Positions 10,772 through 22,662 of a stretch of DNA of 64,000 bases are shown one piece after another. Within the stretch, counting starts at the first letter, position 1; each line of letters starts with the position of its first letter. This DNA comes from Armigeres subalbatus (taxonomy: Eukaryota > Arthropoda > Insecta > Diptera > Culicidae). Where the stretch lies: assembly GCF_024139115.2 (NCBI RefSeq), contig NC_085141.1, positions 369,977,925-370,041,924 on the forward strand, written 5' to 3'. Both the position numbers and the translations under genes were made by a program. The notes beneath the pieces were generated by a model. That model was not told the DNA's origin. It saw nothing but the letters and a program-made list of their open reading frames with translations, and searched no databases.

Positions 10772-11170
10772 TTAGTTGTTGTGGTTCAGGAATCTTCTTA
10801 CGATGCTGCAAGTTCCAAGAACCACTGTCTTTTGGATGGTATGGAGGTTATGAGATAGTTCCAGCTCTCCTAAGGATCTCAGAAGGGATTTCGGGACGAT
10901 TCCGGTTGATGAGATAACAACCGGAATTGTACGCACGTCCTCCAGGTGCCACATCTGCTTCAACTCTTCCGCCAAGTCGTGGTACTTCGTTATCTTGTTG
11001 GAGAATGTTGTTTGCACATTATGGTCTAGCGGTACAGCAATGTCGATGAGGGTTACCCGCTTCATCCTTTTGTCGTAGACCACAATATCGGGCCGATTGG
11101 CACGAATGAGGACATCCGTTCTGATCTCGCGATCTTCACGAAACTATTTTCCAGAACCGGGACAGGCACA
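10772..11170 (-). pseudogene. C-terminal restriction-like endonuclease fragment of a non-LTR retrotransposon
   Basis: The minus frame, extended upstream of the ATG at 11083, contains RPDIVVYDKRMKRVTLIDIAV, a PD-x14-D arrangement typical of the restriction-like endonuclease at the C-terminus of R2/R4/NeSL-type elements. KYHDLAEELKQMW, IPVVISSTG and CSIVRRFLN follow, and the frame then ends. No RT is present, so this is a 5'-truncated copy, unrelated to the neighbouring LINE fragments. Confidence 0.65.
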
Positions 11171-11435
11171 TATTTGTAGTAGACGACAAACTGGTTAACC
11201 AAGTTGTGCTTTAATTATTGCTATTATATTTTTTTAAATTTTTTTATTTGCTATTATTATTTATTATAATTATTTTTATATTGTTACTCGATTTTTAAAA
11301 TATAATGTATCATGACGGCCTTTAGGAGGCGCTAGTGTGTTTTTAAAATTTGATATTTAACTTAACTACTATGTACACTAATATTTACAATAAAAATTTG
11401 ATAGCCTAGATTGGTTCTAGCGCCCTAAGCGCTTC
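11171..11435. other. AT-rich intergenic
   Basis: Mostly TTATT-rich DNA between two LINE fragments. I see no gene or clear repeat boundary. Confidence 0.5.
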
Positions 11436-12640
11436 TTGGTCCGAGTACAGGCAACGAACCCTAAACTTTTCTTAACACTCACCAAAGCGTTCATGTAAGG
11501 TTTTTATCCCGGCCAGACTGTGGACCTCGGATGTTCTTGTCCTGGGAGAGGTGTTGGGGATCATCTTCAGGAATTTTCAGAAAAATATTTTAATTTTTTC
11601 TCAGGAATTTGTTTTGGACCCGTTGAAGTTTGAGGTGGTGGGTCTTAGCGCAGCTCTCCCATACCGGCATACCGTATTTGATCACAGGGAGGATGATTTG
11701 CTTGTAGACAGCAGGCTTATTTTTCAGGGACAATAACGACCGCCGGTTGATTGTAGTGAGCAGATATTGGAAATCAACAATTGGAAATTAACACGAATGT
11801 GAATGCAAAATAACATTCATATTGAATTTCAATATTAAATGATTTTCAATTTTAACTTTGCCCATGTATTATTCCATGGACTTATATGATAAATAATGTA
11901 AATACATAATCAACTCGAGTCGACAATGCGCAGTATATTCAATGATTTGCATCTTGCATGTGCCAGAGAAGAACAAAAAAAAACAAAGCTGTTCAGTGTT
12001 CGGCAACATCGAAGTTTGGATACGACAGGGTACAATAGTTTTAACAAAGCGTTACACTTTGTCACCGTCTTGTCAACCTGTTGCCTGAAAATAAGCTTGC
12101 TGTCGAGGCGAGGGTCACGCCAAGGTAGTCGGTCTCATTGGCCCATTCTACAGTCGTGCCATTGAGGATGATTTTACAGTCCCCAGGCGGGACTGTAAAA
12201 TGTTTAGGGGATTTAGAGTAGGGGTTGATACAGATCTTCCAGCTGGTGACGTACTCTGTCAGGGCATCCAGGTCTCGTTGGAGTTTTACCACTAGCGCTC
12301 TGATCACTCTACCGTTGTAGACGATGGAGGTGTCATCTGCGAACAGAGACAGAATGCCGCTTTCTGGAGGTTCTGGCATGTCGGAGGTGAACAGATTGAA
12401 AAGCAGGGGCCCAAGGATACTGCCCCGGGCGGGGGACGCCTATGCGACGATGTTGTGCGCATTGGAACTCGCTCCGCTGATTGAGACCCGGAATGTCCTT
12501 GCCGACCTTGTTCCGTCTGAGGAAGTTGGTAACTCGAGTCAGTTATTACAGATGACCCACCGCGTCGGAAACCAAACTGTTCCTCGAGCAAGATGTTGAG
12601 ATTTTCGGCAGACTCAGCCTCACACTCACACCTCGGCAAT
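11436..12640 (-). pseudogene. Jockey-like LINE reverse transcriptase remnant
   Basis: On the minus strand, pieces in several frames spell an RT in order: EEQFGFRRG near 12580, the catalytic LFADDTSI near 12340, YLGVTL near 12115, SKLIFRQQVDKTVTKC near 12090, and VYKQIILPVIKYGMPVWESC with HLKLQRVQNKFLRKN near 11620-11720. The domain between FGFRRG and FADD is largely deleted, and about 200 bp of unrelated AT-rich DNA interrupt it at about 11770-11980. The motifs fit the Jockey clade. It is dead. Confidence 0.75.
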
Positions 12641-12867
12641 TTGGTTCGCGGAATATTCCCCCATTAGGCTTTCTGCGAGCGTATACCTTCGGCTACCTGT
12701 TGGTGGTGTTGGTTTGCGTGGGAGTGTCATCAGATTGGACAAATCGACGTTTGAATCTTTGTTTACAAAATCACATACGTCCTTTTGAATAAGTACCCGA
12801 GAAATACTATTTTCATTGGTTTGCAACCACGAGCAGCTGTCACGACAAAATCAAATGAGATTGTTTG

Positions 12868-13070
12868 CAAAAAAGATATTTTAGTTACTAGATAAAGATT
12901 GTCGCTACTGTTCCCTTTGTTCTGCTGTCCGAAACATGTGTGGTACATACCTGTCAAATCGTATGGATTTTCCTTCTTTGACATTTAGCTCCCCTATCCT
13001 CGCCAGCAAAAGATGTTCCGGACAGCGACGACAGCGACAATCTTTATCTAGTAACTAAAATATCTTTTGT
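12868..13070. mobile_element. MITE family C, copy 1
   Basis: The left end AAAGATATTTTAGTTACTAG and the right end CTAGTAACTAAAATATCTTT are exact inverses, continuing into ATAAAGATTGTCGCT. TTTGCA flanks both sides. Related copies are at 13138-13253 (partial), 59400-59735 and 60645-60833. It is non-coding. Confidence 0.85.
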
Positions 13071-13137
13071 TTGCAACCACGAACCGTGCGTTCGTTTTGG
13101 TGAGAAATGTCGGCGAGACCCGAGGTGTGAGGCTGCC

Positions 13138-13253
13138 TTTACAAGGTAAAGATTGTCGCTTCTGTTCCCTTTGTTCTACAGTCCGAAACATGTTGGGTAC
13201 AGAACTGTCAAATCGTATGGATTTAGCGCCCTATCCTCGCTAGCGACAGCGAC
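13138..13253. mobile_element. MITE family C, partial copy
   Basis: AAAGATTGTCGCTTCTGTTC through the ACTGTCAAATCGTATGGATT segment to CTATCCTCGC matches the interior of family C but lacks the ACTAGATA termini. It lies 70 bp from the full copy. Confidence 0.7.
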
Positions 13254-13547
13254 CGAGTTGAGTGGAGAAGACTGTTATTTATTTACTGCACATGCCACTC
13301 CGCCCTTATAGTCTGAGAAATAAATAATAATAGAATTCGGCAGAACAGACTAAATTGAGGGTGTCCAAAATGTTGCACTGTTCAAAACGAAGAATATTTT
13401 CAAGCCAGGAAAATTTAAATTTTCACTGATTATTCCGAGGGTGATCGTTATGCCCCTGATTCCTCTACACAGAAAAAAATGTTGCAGTGGAAACTACCAT
13501 TCCGAGGGTTATTTTAAGAATATGCACCGACAATTTTCAGCGGTTGT
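13254..13547. other. Intergenic, nothing assigned
   Basis: No gene was seen. ACACAGAAAAAAATGTTGCA near 13470 resembles the end of the ACAGARAAAA-type elements found near 48510 and 54785. Confidence 0.3.
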
Positions 13548-13892
13548 CACGGTGTATTTGTCCGAAGAGACTTATTTTCAAAAAATCAGTACCTTCAAAA
13601 CACTCACTACACGAAAGTTTAGGATTTCCTCTTTCACGTAAGTGCATTTTTAAAATGTTCTATCGGAGGTCATTTTTCCATACATTTTTGGGGGGGTTTA
13701 ATCGGCTATCATTTGAGATTTCTATGGAATTTGCACCAAAAATAGTGAAAAAAATAAAAATTGTTCTAGATCCCCCGATAGAACATTTTAGTTTACCCAC
13801 TATATGAAAGAGGAGAGCGTATGCTTTCACGTGGTGGGTGTTTCAGAGATACTGATTTTTGAAAAATAATGTTTTCCCATAGAGACACCGTG
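13548..13892. mobile_element. Inverted-repeat MITE
   Basis: CACGGTGTATTTGTC at 13548 is mirrored by GAGACACCGTG at 13882-13892. Inside, AAAATCAGTACC with CACTCACTAC pairs with GTGGTGGGTG...ACTGATTTTT, and AAAATGTTCTATCGG pairs with CCGATAGAACATTTT. It is a 345-bp non-coding foldback. Confidence 0.7.
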
Positions 13893-14125
13893 TTGTATGT
13901 CAATGCCCAGAATACCAATCCCCAGAATCAGTTCCCCAGAATGGTATTTCCCAGAATTCCATTTCCCAGAACTACCAATTCTCCAGAATGATATTCCCCA
14001 GAATGCACAATTTCCCCGAAAATAAATCCCCAGAATAACCCATTCCCCAGAAAAAAAAAACCCGAATGACCCATTCCCCAGAAACCAAAAACCCAGAATG
14101 ACCCGTTCCCCAGAAAAAGGTATCA
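13893..14125 (+). repeat. CCCCAGAAT-type short repeats, left block
   Basis: After TTGTATGTCAATGCCCAGAA the sequence repeats ATTCCCCAGAA-like motifs about every 12-20 bp with variable spacers. The inverted counterpart is at 18735-18946, ending in a matching TTGTATGTCA-type end. They may be the subterminal repeats of one 5-kb element or of two related ones. Confidence 0.6.
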
Positions 14126-14888
14126 GTCTAAGAAACTATGTTTTTCGCTGTCATTTCTATAAATTAAAAATACTAGATCTATGCAAAAAAAAGTAATGGG
14201 TTATGTTTTAAACATAACCGCGAATAGACGTAGGACTTGAATAATCGTAACGTATTTACATTTAACTTTTGAATTAATGAGGTTTGAATGGTATCCAGTA
14301 TTTTGCGCTCGATAATGGCGGCGTGAGTTACCCTTGATTTGACATCCAAGAGGTAGAAAATATTTACATATTTTAATCAACGTAGGCTTTGATTCATTAA
14401 AGAATACTGGCACTCATAAGAATTCTTGAAAACAAACAAACGTCAAATGTTTTCCTTGATTACTATTTTCTTATTTCCTTAATTATATTCTTCCAATAAC
14501 ATAAAATTTATAATTCTGTTTTTAGGTGGGTTCAAAATTACAACATATTAAGCTATATCAACGAAAAAAATGTGTGGCGTCATATTACAGCGGACTGTGA
14601 AAGCTGCTGATTGATGCTCCTGAGTGGACATAATACTTAATAAATCTCAAAACTTCAAAAATGATCCACATAAAGAAATCGGTGGGATTGTATGGCACTA
14701 CATTATAGCAGACAAATGCGCGTCATTGTTGGAGACGATATGATCGATCGAGTCGAATAGTCTACCCCCGCAGAAGTTTATGAAGATTCTGATATGTGGA
14801 GGTCTGACATTATCCTGGCCCTCTCCAGTATTTTTAGGATACGTTGGGTTGGCATGCAATATGAAGATGAATATTCATGTTTTGACTA
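14126..14888. other. Intergenic with a distant inverted repeat
   Basis: No gene was seen. The segment 14289-14352 (TATCCAGTATTTTGCGCTCG and on) is the inverse of about 16117-16185, both including GGCGGCGTGAGTTAC-type sequence. They may be the ends of an element now carrying a family A MITE. Confidence 0.45.
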
Positions 14889-15410
14889 GGGTAAAATGCC
14901 CAACAGTGGACCCCCTAGTAGCGAAATTTTGCTCTTACGGGCATAATGAGTGGAAATTTTCAAAATATTAATTTTGCGTGATATCTAATATCAAGCTCTG
15001 CATCTCCTCTTCACGATACATACATAAAACACTCAAATACTCGACGTTATTCTTCGAAATTAACATTTTAAAGTCGGACTGAATTCGCCCTATAGTATAG
15101 TAATTGCTTCCCTATAGTCGTCACTTCATTTGATTTTCATGTTTCGTTTCGGGACGTTCTTCTTTCCTATTATGGACCCCCCAAATATTCCTATATTGGA
15201 CACTCTCGTGTTTATTTTTTATAGAATTGTAAAAAATCATCTAATTTTACTTTTCATAGCATTTTCAATGCATGTAATCAAATCGTTGGAATGTAAGGTA
15301 GGTTCTCACGGTGGAATTTCATAGTAAAATGTTTCCAATGTGCTGTAATAATGAAAATATGGCTTGAGGGTCCACTATTGGTTGAGTGTCCACTTTTGGG
15401 CACTTGGCCC
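14889..15410 (-). mobile_element. TA-flanked MITE, family A, copy 2
   Basis: It is the inverse of 487-1174 over most of its length, with TA at 14887-14888 and 15411-15412. It lacks the nested element and so shows the empty site. Length is 522 bp. Confidence 0.85.
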
Positions 15411-15412
15411 TA

Positions 15413-16222
15413 GTTGGCTGTAGGAAACGACATTTGCTACTGGATTTGGGCAGCGCTTTTGCATTATATTCATTCTTGTATTTAAACGTCTTTCATTATA
15501 TTGTTGGCCGATTGCGTCGGGTTTTTCTTGCTAATAAACTGATTATTATACTGAACATGACATTGGTGATTCTGGCATTCCATGTTTTCTGATTGCTATA
15601 TTTCGGCAACACCTATTACACAGTTGTACAACAACCAAATTTCTTGATTTTCAGAACATAGTATCTAGGAAGTAATGTAACTATGTTATGAAGTACGCGT
15701 ACGTAAATAGTTGTAGCTTCTGAAATATGGATTATTTTGAGTTATATGTCTGTAATTGAATATCGTTGCCTTCATCGGTTAAGCTTCAGTAATCCTGGAA
15801 TACATATTGAGTTCTCCAAGCGCAGTTTTTCGCACACCAACGCCACTGTATAGGATATATAAAATAAAAGTGGGTGGTAATCTTGTTGCGGCAAAAATAT
15901 CACGAATACTTTTGGAGGAAGACAGCACACATTGACAGGAATACAGTAAAGTCACGCACACTTTCATTTATTTGGAGAAGTCAATAGAATTATTGATGAG
16001 ATTTTTTTTAAAGAGACTTTATTAGGCACCGATTTAAACACCATTTACGTAAAATGACATTTGTTTATAAATACACAAAAAATTTATCAAGGCAGACTAG
16101 ATGAGTTCCAATGTTTTCTACCTCTTGAATGTCAAATCGAGAGTAACTCACGCCGCCATTATCGAGCGCAAAATACTGGATAGGTATTGGAAACGACAAC
16201 ATTCATACTATGTAGAATAATT
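15413..16222. other. Intergenic, no recognised gene
   Basis: A 58-codon hydrophobic frame (about 15411-15592) has no recognisable family and a stop immediately upstream. Nothing else supported, apart from the inverted segment at 16117-16185. Confidence 0.3.
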
Positions 16223-16477
16223 CTAGAGTGCTTTGAGAATAGGTCGTATGTGCAAAAGAGAGCCTCTCTTCGGTTACATTCTCTTTCGATTATTACAAAG
16301 CTATACACAAATTAATGTTGGATTTTTTGGCAGATATCTAAAGACAATAACTTTGTCTTCCGTTCTGAAGTGAAAATGTAGCAAAAAATGCGAAACTTGC
16401 CCATCTATTAGTAAAAGAGAGTGTGAACAAAGAAAGCCTCTCATTTGCACATACGACCTATTTTCAAAGCAATCTAG
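16223..16477. mobile_element. MITE family D, copy 1
   Basis: CTAGAGTGCTTTGAGAATAG at the left is mirrored by CTATTTTCAAAGCAATCTAG at the right, and the inner GGTCGTATGTGCAAAAGAGA is mirrored too. A second copy is at 31568-31822. Non-coding, 255 bp. Confidence 0.85.
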
Positions 16478-16795
16478 AATTAGCGATTTGTTTTTTCAAA
16501 ACTTCTAGAAATAAAACCAACATTTAAATACATAATTAGAATCGCTTTATTTCTAACTATTAAACCCTTATAAACTCAAGCAAATGTGAGGAATTTATAG
16601 ATTCTAGAAATTATTTTTGCAATTTCCGATCATAGTACCTGGTTTACAGTTCGTCTTTGAGTGATAAAACGGCCTACTTTTCCATACCAACGAAATAGGT
16701 GCTTTAATGACCATTATGCAACTCAAATGAGTTGCATAAAATCCATTATAGCACTCATTTGGGTGCTATAATGAAAAACCAACATCAGAGCAGTA
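16478..16795. other. Intergenic with small inverted motifs
   Basis: At 16690-16770, GCAACTCAAATGAGTTGC and AGCACTCATTTGGGTGCT are two short palindromes in series. No gene was seen. Confidence 0.4.
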
Positions 16796-16805
16796 GTACA
16801 TGACT

Positions 16806-16964
16806 TCTTCTTCTTCTTCTTATTGGGATTACATCCCCACACTGGGACAGAGCCGCCTCGCAGCTTAGTGTTCGTTATGCACTTCCATAGTTATTAACTG
16901 CGAGATTTCTAAGGCCAGCATGGTCTTGCTTTGTAGCTGCGCGTCTTACCGCACGGCTAAGGAG
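16806..16964 (-). mobile_element. tRNA-derived SINE, internally deleted
   Basis: It is flanked by a perfect 10-bp target duplication, GTACATGACT (16796-16805 and 16965-16974). On the minus strand it begins CTCCTTAGCCGTGCGGTAAG, which has an A-box-like TAGCCGTGCGG, and ends in an AAGAAGAAGAAG tail. It matches the SINE at 43396-43664 but lacks the B-box region through an internal deletion. Confidence 0.85.
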
Positions 16965-16977
16965 GTACATGACTACA

Positions 16978-18340
16978 TTTTACTAAATTAGCTTAGGACT
17001 TAGGTAAGTGTTCAAATAGTTCCAATAGCGTCGCGTAATAATTTAAATATAATAAATAATATATAGTAATAGTAATAGTAATAGTAATAGTAATAAATTA
17101 AATAGTTTGAATTTTCCAAATTAAAGTTTATCTATCGCTTCAAGGCTTGTTAAGCTATGCAAGGCAAGCCTCGTTGGATAAACGTACAACTCGTGCTGAA
17201 AAAATTATCTTTATGCAACTAGTTGTACAAACTACTATTAATGTTTCAGTTCCAAACTCTGAGTCCAGTTTAATAATATAACTTCTCAGAAAATGAGAAC
17301 CAAAGTATAAAATAATGTTTATTAAAAATATTCTCTGGAAATTATTTTTTGCGGACTATTTTTAAACATACGGCAAATTTTCCTAATTAAAAATGGATAC
17401 CAACATCATTGCTGAATGTGTATCATTTAATTGTCAATGCCTTCTGCGAATGAATGAAAATAATTATTTTTAATCAAATTTCTGTATTCAGTTGATTTTT
17501 TTGTTTTGCTAAGGAATCAGAACTGTTATGGTATAATTCTGTTTTAATGTACTTGTCGTTTAGTACCAACCACAACTTAACATATGATCAGTCATATGCC
17601 ATGACTCATTCCCATCCCGGAATGATGTGGATTATTAAACCAATCACTTTCCCTGGGTTATTTTTATTATTCTTCATCCACCACCGCCATCATCGGTGTC
17701 TAGCCGTGAGCTCCGAGCGATGCGATGGGCGATTGCATCGATCGTAACCACTGCATCCGACAATCATCATGCATAGAATGGCAAAAAATGCGCCCTCTTC
17801 TTTCACGCACACTCGCAGACCCACCGGGAGCTCTCCTACTGGCGACTGCATGCTGTGTAGGTGCGAGAAAAAATGCGCGAGCATAAAGCACGTCAGTACG
17901 CGCTGCTGTCACAAACTGTAATGACTCGCACACGGAAGGCACTGCTTCTTTTATGCACAAATGAAATCTTGCGGTGGATCCGATGGCACGTGGCAGTGCA
18001 TTCTGATGTCCGTGTTAGAAATGCACGAGATTGATTATATATGAAATTTTTATTGGCTTGACAAAAGAGGAAATTTTCAATAGCTTATCGTTAACAATCT
18101 TGTGTTTCAATGAAGTTGGAAAATTGCTGGAGAGTGTCGGAGTCGATTGATGTATAAATCTTAAAAATCCATCGAAAGATAAAGGCGCTAGTAACGTTCG
18201 AAATCTTCCCTTTTATCCGGAATGAGGCAAAACGACATATGCCGCCTTATTTTAAAGCACGCATTTGCCCAGAATGGAGCCCATTTGATATGTTTGTTAG
18301 GGCTCACATATAATACGAAGGAGCATATAATCCATTATAC
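16978..18340. other. Intergenic with TAGTAA microsatellite
   Basis: A (TAGTAA)n run lies at about 17058-17090. A GC-richer patch at 17690-17960 has no open frame of a known family. Nothing else was identified. Confidence 0.4.
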
Positions 18341-18359
18341 TCGTTGTTCATATTGGGGG

Positions 18360-18425
18360 AAGCCCATATGGCATAATGCCGTTTGGTATAAAGCCGTTTG
18401 GCATAATGACCATTTGGCATAATCG
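18360..18425 (+). repeat. CATAATGCCGTTTGG-type tandem motif
   Basis: Four near-repeats of (C/T)ATAA(T/A)G(C/A)C(C/A)(G/T)TTTGG, spaced by 16-18 bp. Confidence 0.6.
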
Positions 18426-18497
18426 TCGGCATGGGTCGTAAGAATATATGATTTCCATTTTTAGAAGTATGTATTTACCTGGAATAAGACAAAAGAG

Positions 18498-18745
18498 TAG
18501 ATGACTCCTTCTTCAAAAGTATGCGTTTGCCCGGAAAAAGGCAAACGAGTAGATAACTACTTCTTCAAAAGTATGCATTTGGCCGGAAAAGGTAAAGGGA
18601 TTTTTTTAAAGTACGCTTTTGGCCGGGATAATGCAAAAGAGCAGATGACTCCTTCTTTAAAAGTATGCGTTTGCCCGGAAAAAGGCAAACGAGTAGATAA
18701 CTACTTCTTCAAAAGTATGCATTTGCCAGGAAAAGGTATTATGGG
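18498..18745 (+). repeat. 52-bp tandem repeat
   Basis: Unit starts are at 18498, 18550, 18602 (shortened, about 40 bp), 18642 and 18694. Each contains CTTCTTCAAAAGTATGC, a TTTGCCCGGAAAA core and a GTAGATRACT junction. Units 1 and 4, and 2 and 5, are most alike, so a three-unit block was duplicated. Confidence 0.75.
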
Positions 18746-18946
18746 GATTAGGACACTGGGGAATGTCTTTCGGGGGATGGAGGCATTCTGGAAAATGTCT
18801 TTCGGGGGATAGGATCATTCTGGGAAATGTCTTTCTGGGGATTGTGGTATTCTGGGGAATGGTTTTCTGGGGAGTAGTGCATTCAGGGGAATTAATTTTT
18901 GGGGAATCACTTTCTGGGCAATGGGTTTCTGGGGTATGACATACAA
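18735..18946 (-). repeat. CCCCAGAAT-type short repeats, right block
   Basis: Inverse orientation of the block at 13893-14125 (TTCTGGGGA-type motifs), ending GGTATGACATACAA, the inverse of the left TTGTATGTCA end. Confidence 0.6.
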
Positions 18947-20758
18947 TCTTTTCAGCAGATAACAAACCCGTTTGATTTTACCATGCGCGCAGTAAAAATC
19001 AACTGTGGTCCTTGCAAATGTTGTTACCTGAACTGAATCAGTGGTGAATTTTCTCTGTAATCATGGTTAATTTAACTGAAATTTCATAGTCGTTTCAAAA
19101 ACAACACAGCAAAAACAGTTGTTGAATATTACACTCCAAACAGATGCACATAGGCTATTCCGTCAGAGCTGTGATATTACACTCTTTTGATGTACTCGAA
19201 AGCTTGCTGTGTAGTAGACGGAACCGATGTGATTTTTTTCGATGTAAAAATTACGCGACGTAATCGAGGCGATGTACAATAAAGCTACGTGAAATAGTGC
19301 GACGTACATGGCATTTGTTTCATTGAGTTTTCTTTCGTATTTAGTTTTCTTTCTCGGTTAATCATAATAGGTATTTTTGTTTTTAAGTTATATTATTTAT
19401 TTTCTTAGTTAAACATAATTCTAATTACATTTGTTTAGATTTCATTTCAAGTTGAAGCCTAACGTAAAGACATAAAAAATAAGTAAGACATAACTTAGTG
19501 TGGAAGTTATGTTTAAGATGTTTCAAGATATTTGGCTACTTATACTTTTAATTTTAAGATGTTGCATCTTGTCAATGTAACAACTCTCCAAATTTTATAT
19601 ACATTAATCACCTCCATAGTTGGTTATTTAATTTTAAGATTAAAAAAACCTCCACGCGGTTCCTGAGTTGTATTATAATTCATGCATGCGCACAATACAC
19701 GTGCACGAAAAGAAATCTTCTTAATGAATGTATTCAGCGAAACACATACATTTTTGCCATTGCGATTTCATAATGTAACCTATATCCAATTGGAATAAAA
19801 ACTATGCAACACTGTATAAGATAATCATAACATGAAACTTATACATTTCATGTCAGATGTGCATATGTATGATTAGGGTCGACAAATTACTTATATAAGC
19901 TAAATTTATGATCGTCATTTAAAAATCGATAACAATATTATTAAATTCATCAATCAATTTTATGCCAGGTTATAATCCCGTTGTTTTCTTTCTTTTTGGG
20001 TCACTTTCATTTTAGAATTTTTTAAACACTTGCATTTGTAACATAAACATATTTTCTTTATTCGAAAGTTATTCTTATTGTTTTATCCCAATTTATTTAA
20101 CATAAGCTGCAGGTTGACATGAACATTATGTAGATGCGGGTTTTGTCGTGCACGGGCATTATGTCGTTTTCCAGGCGTGCTAAATACCAACGGATTAGCT
20201 CAGGATTCTCGAATTACTGGAACATGAAAAATGCAATTGAATTGAATACATGAATAAATTCTTTATCAACAATATGTTTTATGTTACGTACCTTTTTTTC
20301 TCTCGGCCAGTTTATGCTTATTGCTGGCGCACCACCATCTTTCTCTATAAATTACTGAAATGTTCATATATTATCGAATTATGTACAAATATCTTTAGTC
20401 TTTATGTTACCTTAACAGTTGGTGGAACGGGAAAATATTTTCTATCCTTCGAAATTTAAAACGTTCACTCACTCCGCTCAATCACTTCGATTAAAAAAAA
20501 CCGGATCCAAATCCTCCAACTTGGAACGCCATGCTGTTTTTTTTCTCAATTACAAGTCTAATCGAAGTTATAAGTTTAGCCTTATACATTTTTGCCATTA
20601 GGCAAAACTTATACTATCCATGGCGTTGCCAAATATAATATATGAACACGCTAAATACATTATATGCAAATCTGTTATGAAGATTATATCCAGTGGAATG
20701 AAATGTATGTTGTGACACATAATGAAAGATATAATTCAAATAAAATAAATAAAATAAT
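18947..20758. other. AT-rich intergenic, nothing assigned
   Basis: About 1.8 kb with no convincing reading frame. GATGTAA/ATATTACAC motifs at 19120-19310 resemble those at 31980-32170 and could be an old dispersed repeat. Confidence 0.4.
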
Positions 20759-20760
20759 TA

Positions 20761-22660
20761 CCGTTTTGACTCGAAGTCCGGACACCTAAGTACTGCCGAA
20801 TTTTCAGTTCAATATTTCAAACGGAATTAAGTATTTGACACTTAGTGATAACACACCCTGTCAAGATTAATTTATCAAATTTGCTGTAGTGTACTGAGAA
20901 TTACATTTTGTATGCACAAAATAGCTAATATTATCGAAAACATTGAACATCGCTTGCTTCGAAATCCGGACACAGTATGAGGGATGCTTCAAATACCGGA
21001 CAATTTTGCTTCGAATTTCCGGACACTTCGAGTTTGGCCTATATTGATTCTCAAATAGCCAATTTAATCCGTTCAAAGACAACTAGAACATAGCATTCAT
21101 ATTTCTCGATTAATATAAATCCGTAAGGTAAGGTTTCTATACACATTTGTATGGAATCTGGCATCCCCCCGTTGTGTGTACCATCCGAAGTTTCTGCTCC
21201 GAGATTGACCAGGACTACCAAAAAACAGTATTTGAAACCAAGCAGGAGCATTTAACTGCAATATACAACATTGGGAATCTAATAATTTCATACAATCTCC
21301 CCCTCTCCTCTTTTCAATGTAGAGCGCTTTTTAGAAATTTGACGTGTCTGTGGGTAATGAAAAATTTTCTTCAAAACTACCTCTCAAATTCAACGTGGAT
21401 AAGCTGCAATGGACATGAGAATCATTAGATGACCAAAATTCTATTCGCATCAATGATACCAAAAATAAATATGATAGGAGGAATATAAATGAATGAGAAA
21501 TAAATATGATAGAGGGAAATGTGCCGATTTCCATCTCACTGAATATATATTCATCGCATCGCGAAACGATTTATTTTATCAGCCTGCGTGCTGACTGCGG
21601 AAAAAATCACAAAAGAAAGAAAGAAATAAATCAAACATTTTTTTTTTGTTTTTGATGGGATGAACATCGGAGAATTAAAATTATGCATTATCTTATCATT
21701 GTTAAGATATACTTCGAAATATAGACATTAGTGGTATTTATGTGTCTTTTAAAATCCGTTTCAGTTTGCTATTAGAAATCAAGAATTGAAAGGAGCGATT
21801 GAAATAATGAATTCATGCGGATTGATAAATCCAGGCTTGTCCGAGAAATGTTGAGTTTTTTTTATTAGACGGGTGTCGTTCACAACGTGTCTTTTTGTAC
21901 AATTCTGTTAAAAAAGCTATTTTTACAAACTTGTTCATTTTTTTCTACAAAATGTGAATGGCTAAAAAAATACTTTTGAAGACAACCTTTCACTAGAAAC
22001 TGAAGGCAAGTTTTGCTACTTGTGTGCAAATAATAAAGTGATACCATTTACAATATGTGTATGAGTATATATCGATAAGCTGAGAGCAAGCAATGTTCCT
22101 TTTGGGGTGCAGCAACTCAAATCTAACGAGATTGTAACTATGCTTGCTCATTACGAATCATTTGATTTCCTTTAACTTAACTGATAAACAGTTATTTAAC
22201 ATCATTTCAGCATGTCCGGCAATCGAAGCAATTGCAAGAACTTGCCTCGAAGTCCGGTCATACAGAAAATGTAATAAAATTACAAATCCATGAATTCCCG
22301 AGCAATTTCTCTAATTCATGACAAAGAGTGCTATCATACTATGGTAATAAAATACTAATACCCGTTGCAAATGATAGAATATAGAAAATATGAGCTTAGT
22401 TTTTCTAATGTTGAGTCTAAAGCTGCATGCTAAGAATAACGAAATTCACCGTTGATGATGACATGCCTTCATTTTTTATCTCTAATTTTCAAGTTTTTAC
22501 CACAGATCACGGATTACTTACATTTGTTAAAATGGTTTCAAGTCTAAGAATCGTTCCCTGCATTGATAACCCAAGAAATACTTGTTGAGATGGTAAATAA
22601 AGTCAAATAACAATTGTAGTGTCCGGCTTTCGAAGCGTCCGGTAATTCGAAGCAAAACGG
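20761..22660 (+). mobile_element. 1.9-kb non-autonomous TA-flanked element, copy 1
   Basis: The left end CCGTTTTGACTCGAAGTCCG is the near inverse of the right end (TTCGAAGCAAAACGG). TA lies on each side (20759-20760, 22661-22662). A second, very similar full-length copy is at 55346-57248. TCGAAGTCCGGAC-like motifs recur inside both ends (20950-21035, 22215-22260, 22620-22650). No open frame exceeds 103 residues and no transposase was recognised. High similarity of the copies implies fairly recent movement. Confidence 0.85.
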
Positions 22661-22662
22661 TA

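Noticed and set aside
20761..22660. Coding transposase within the 1.9-kb element
   Set aside because: No frame exceeds about 100 residues and no DDE/D motif was recognised in either copy.
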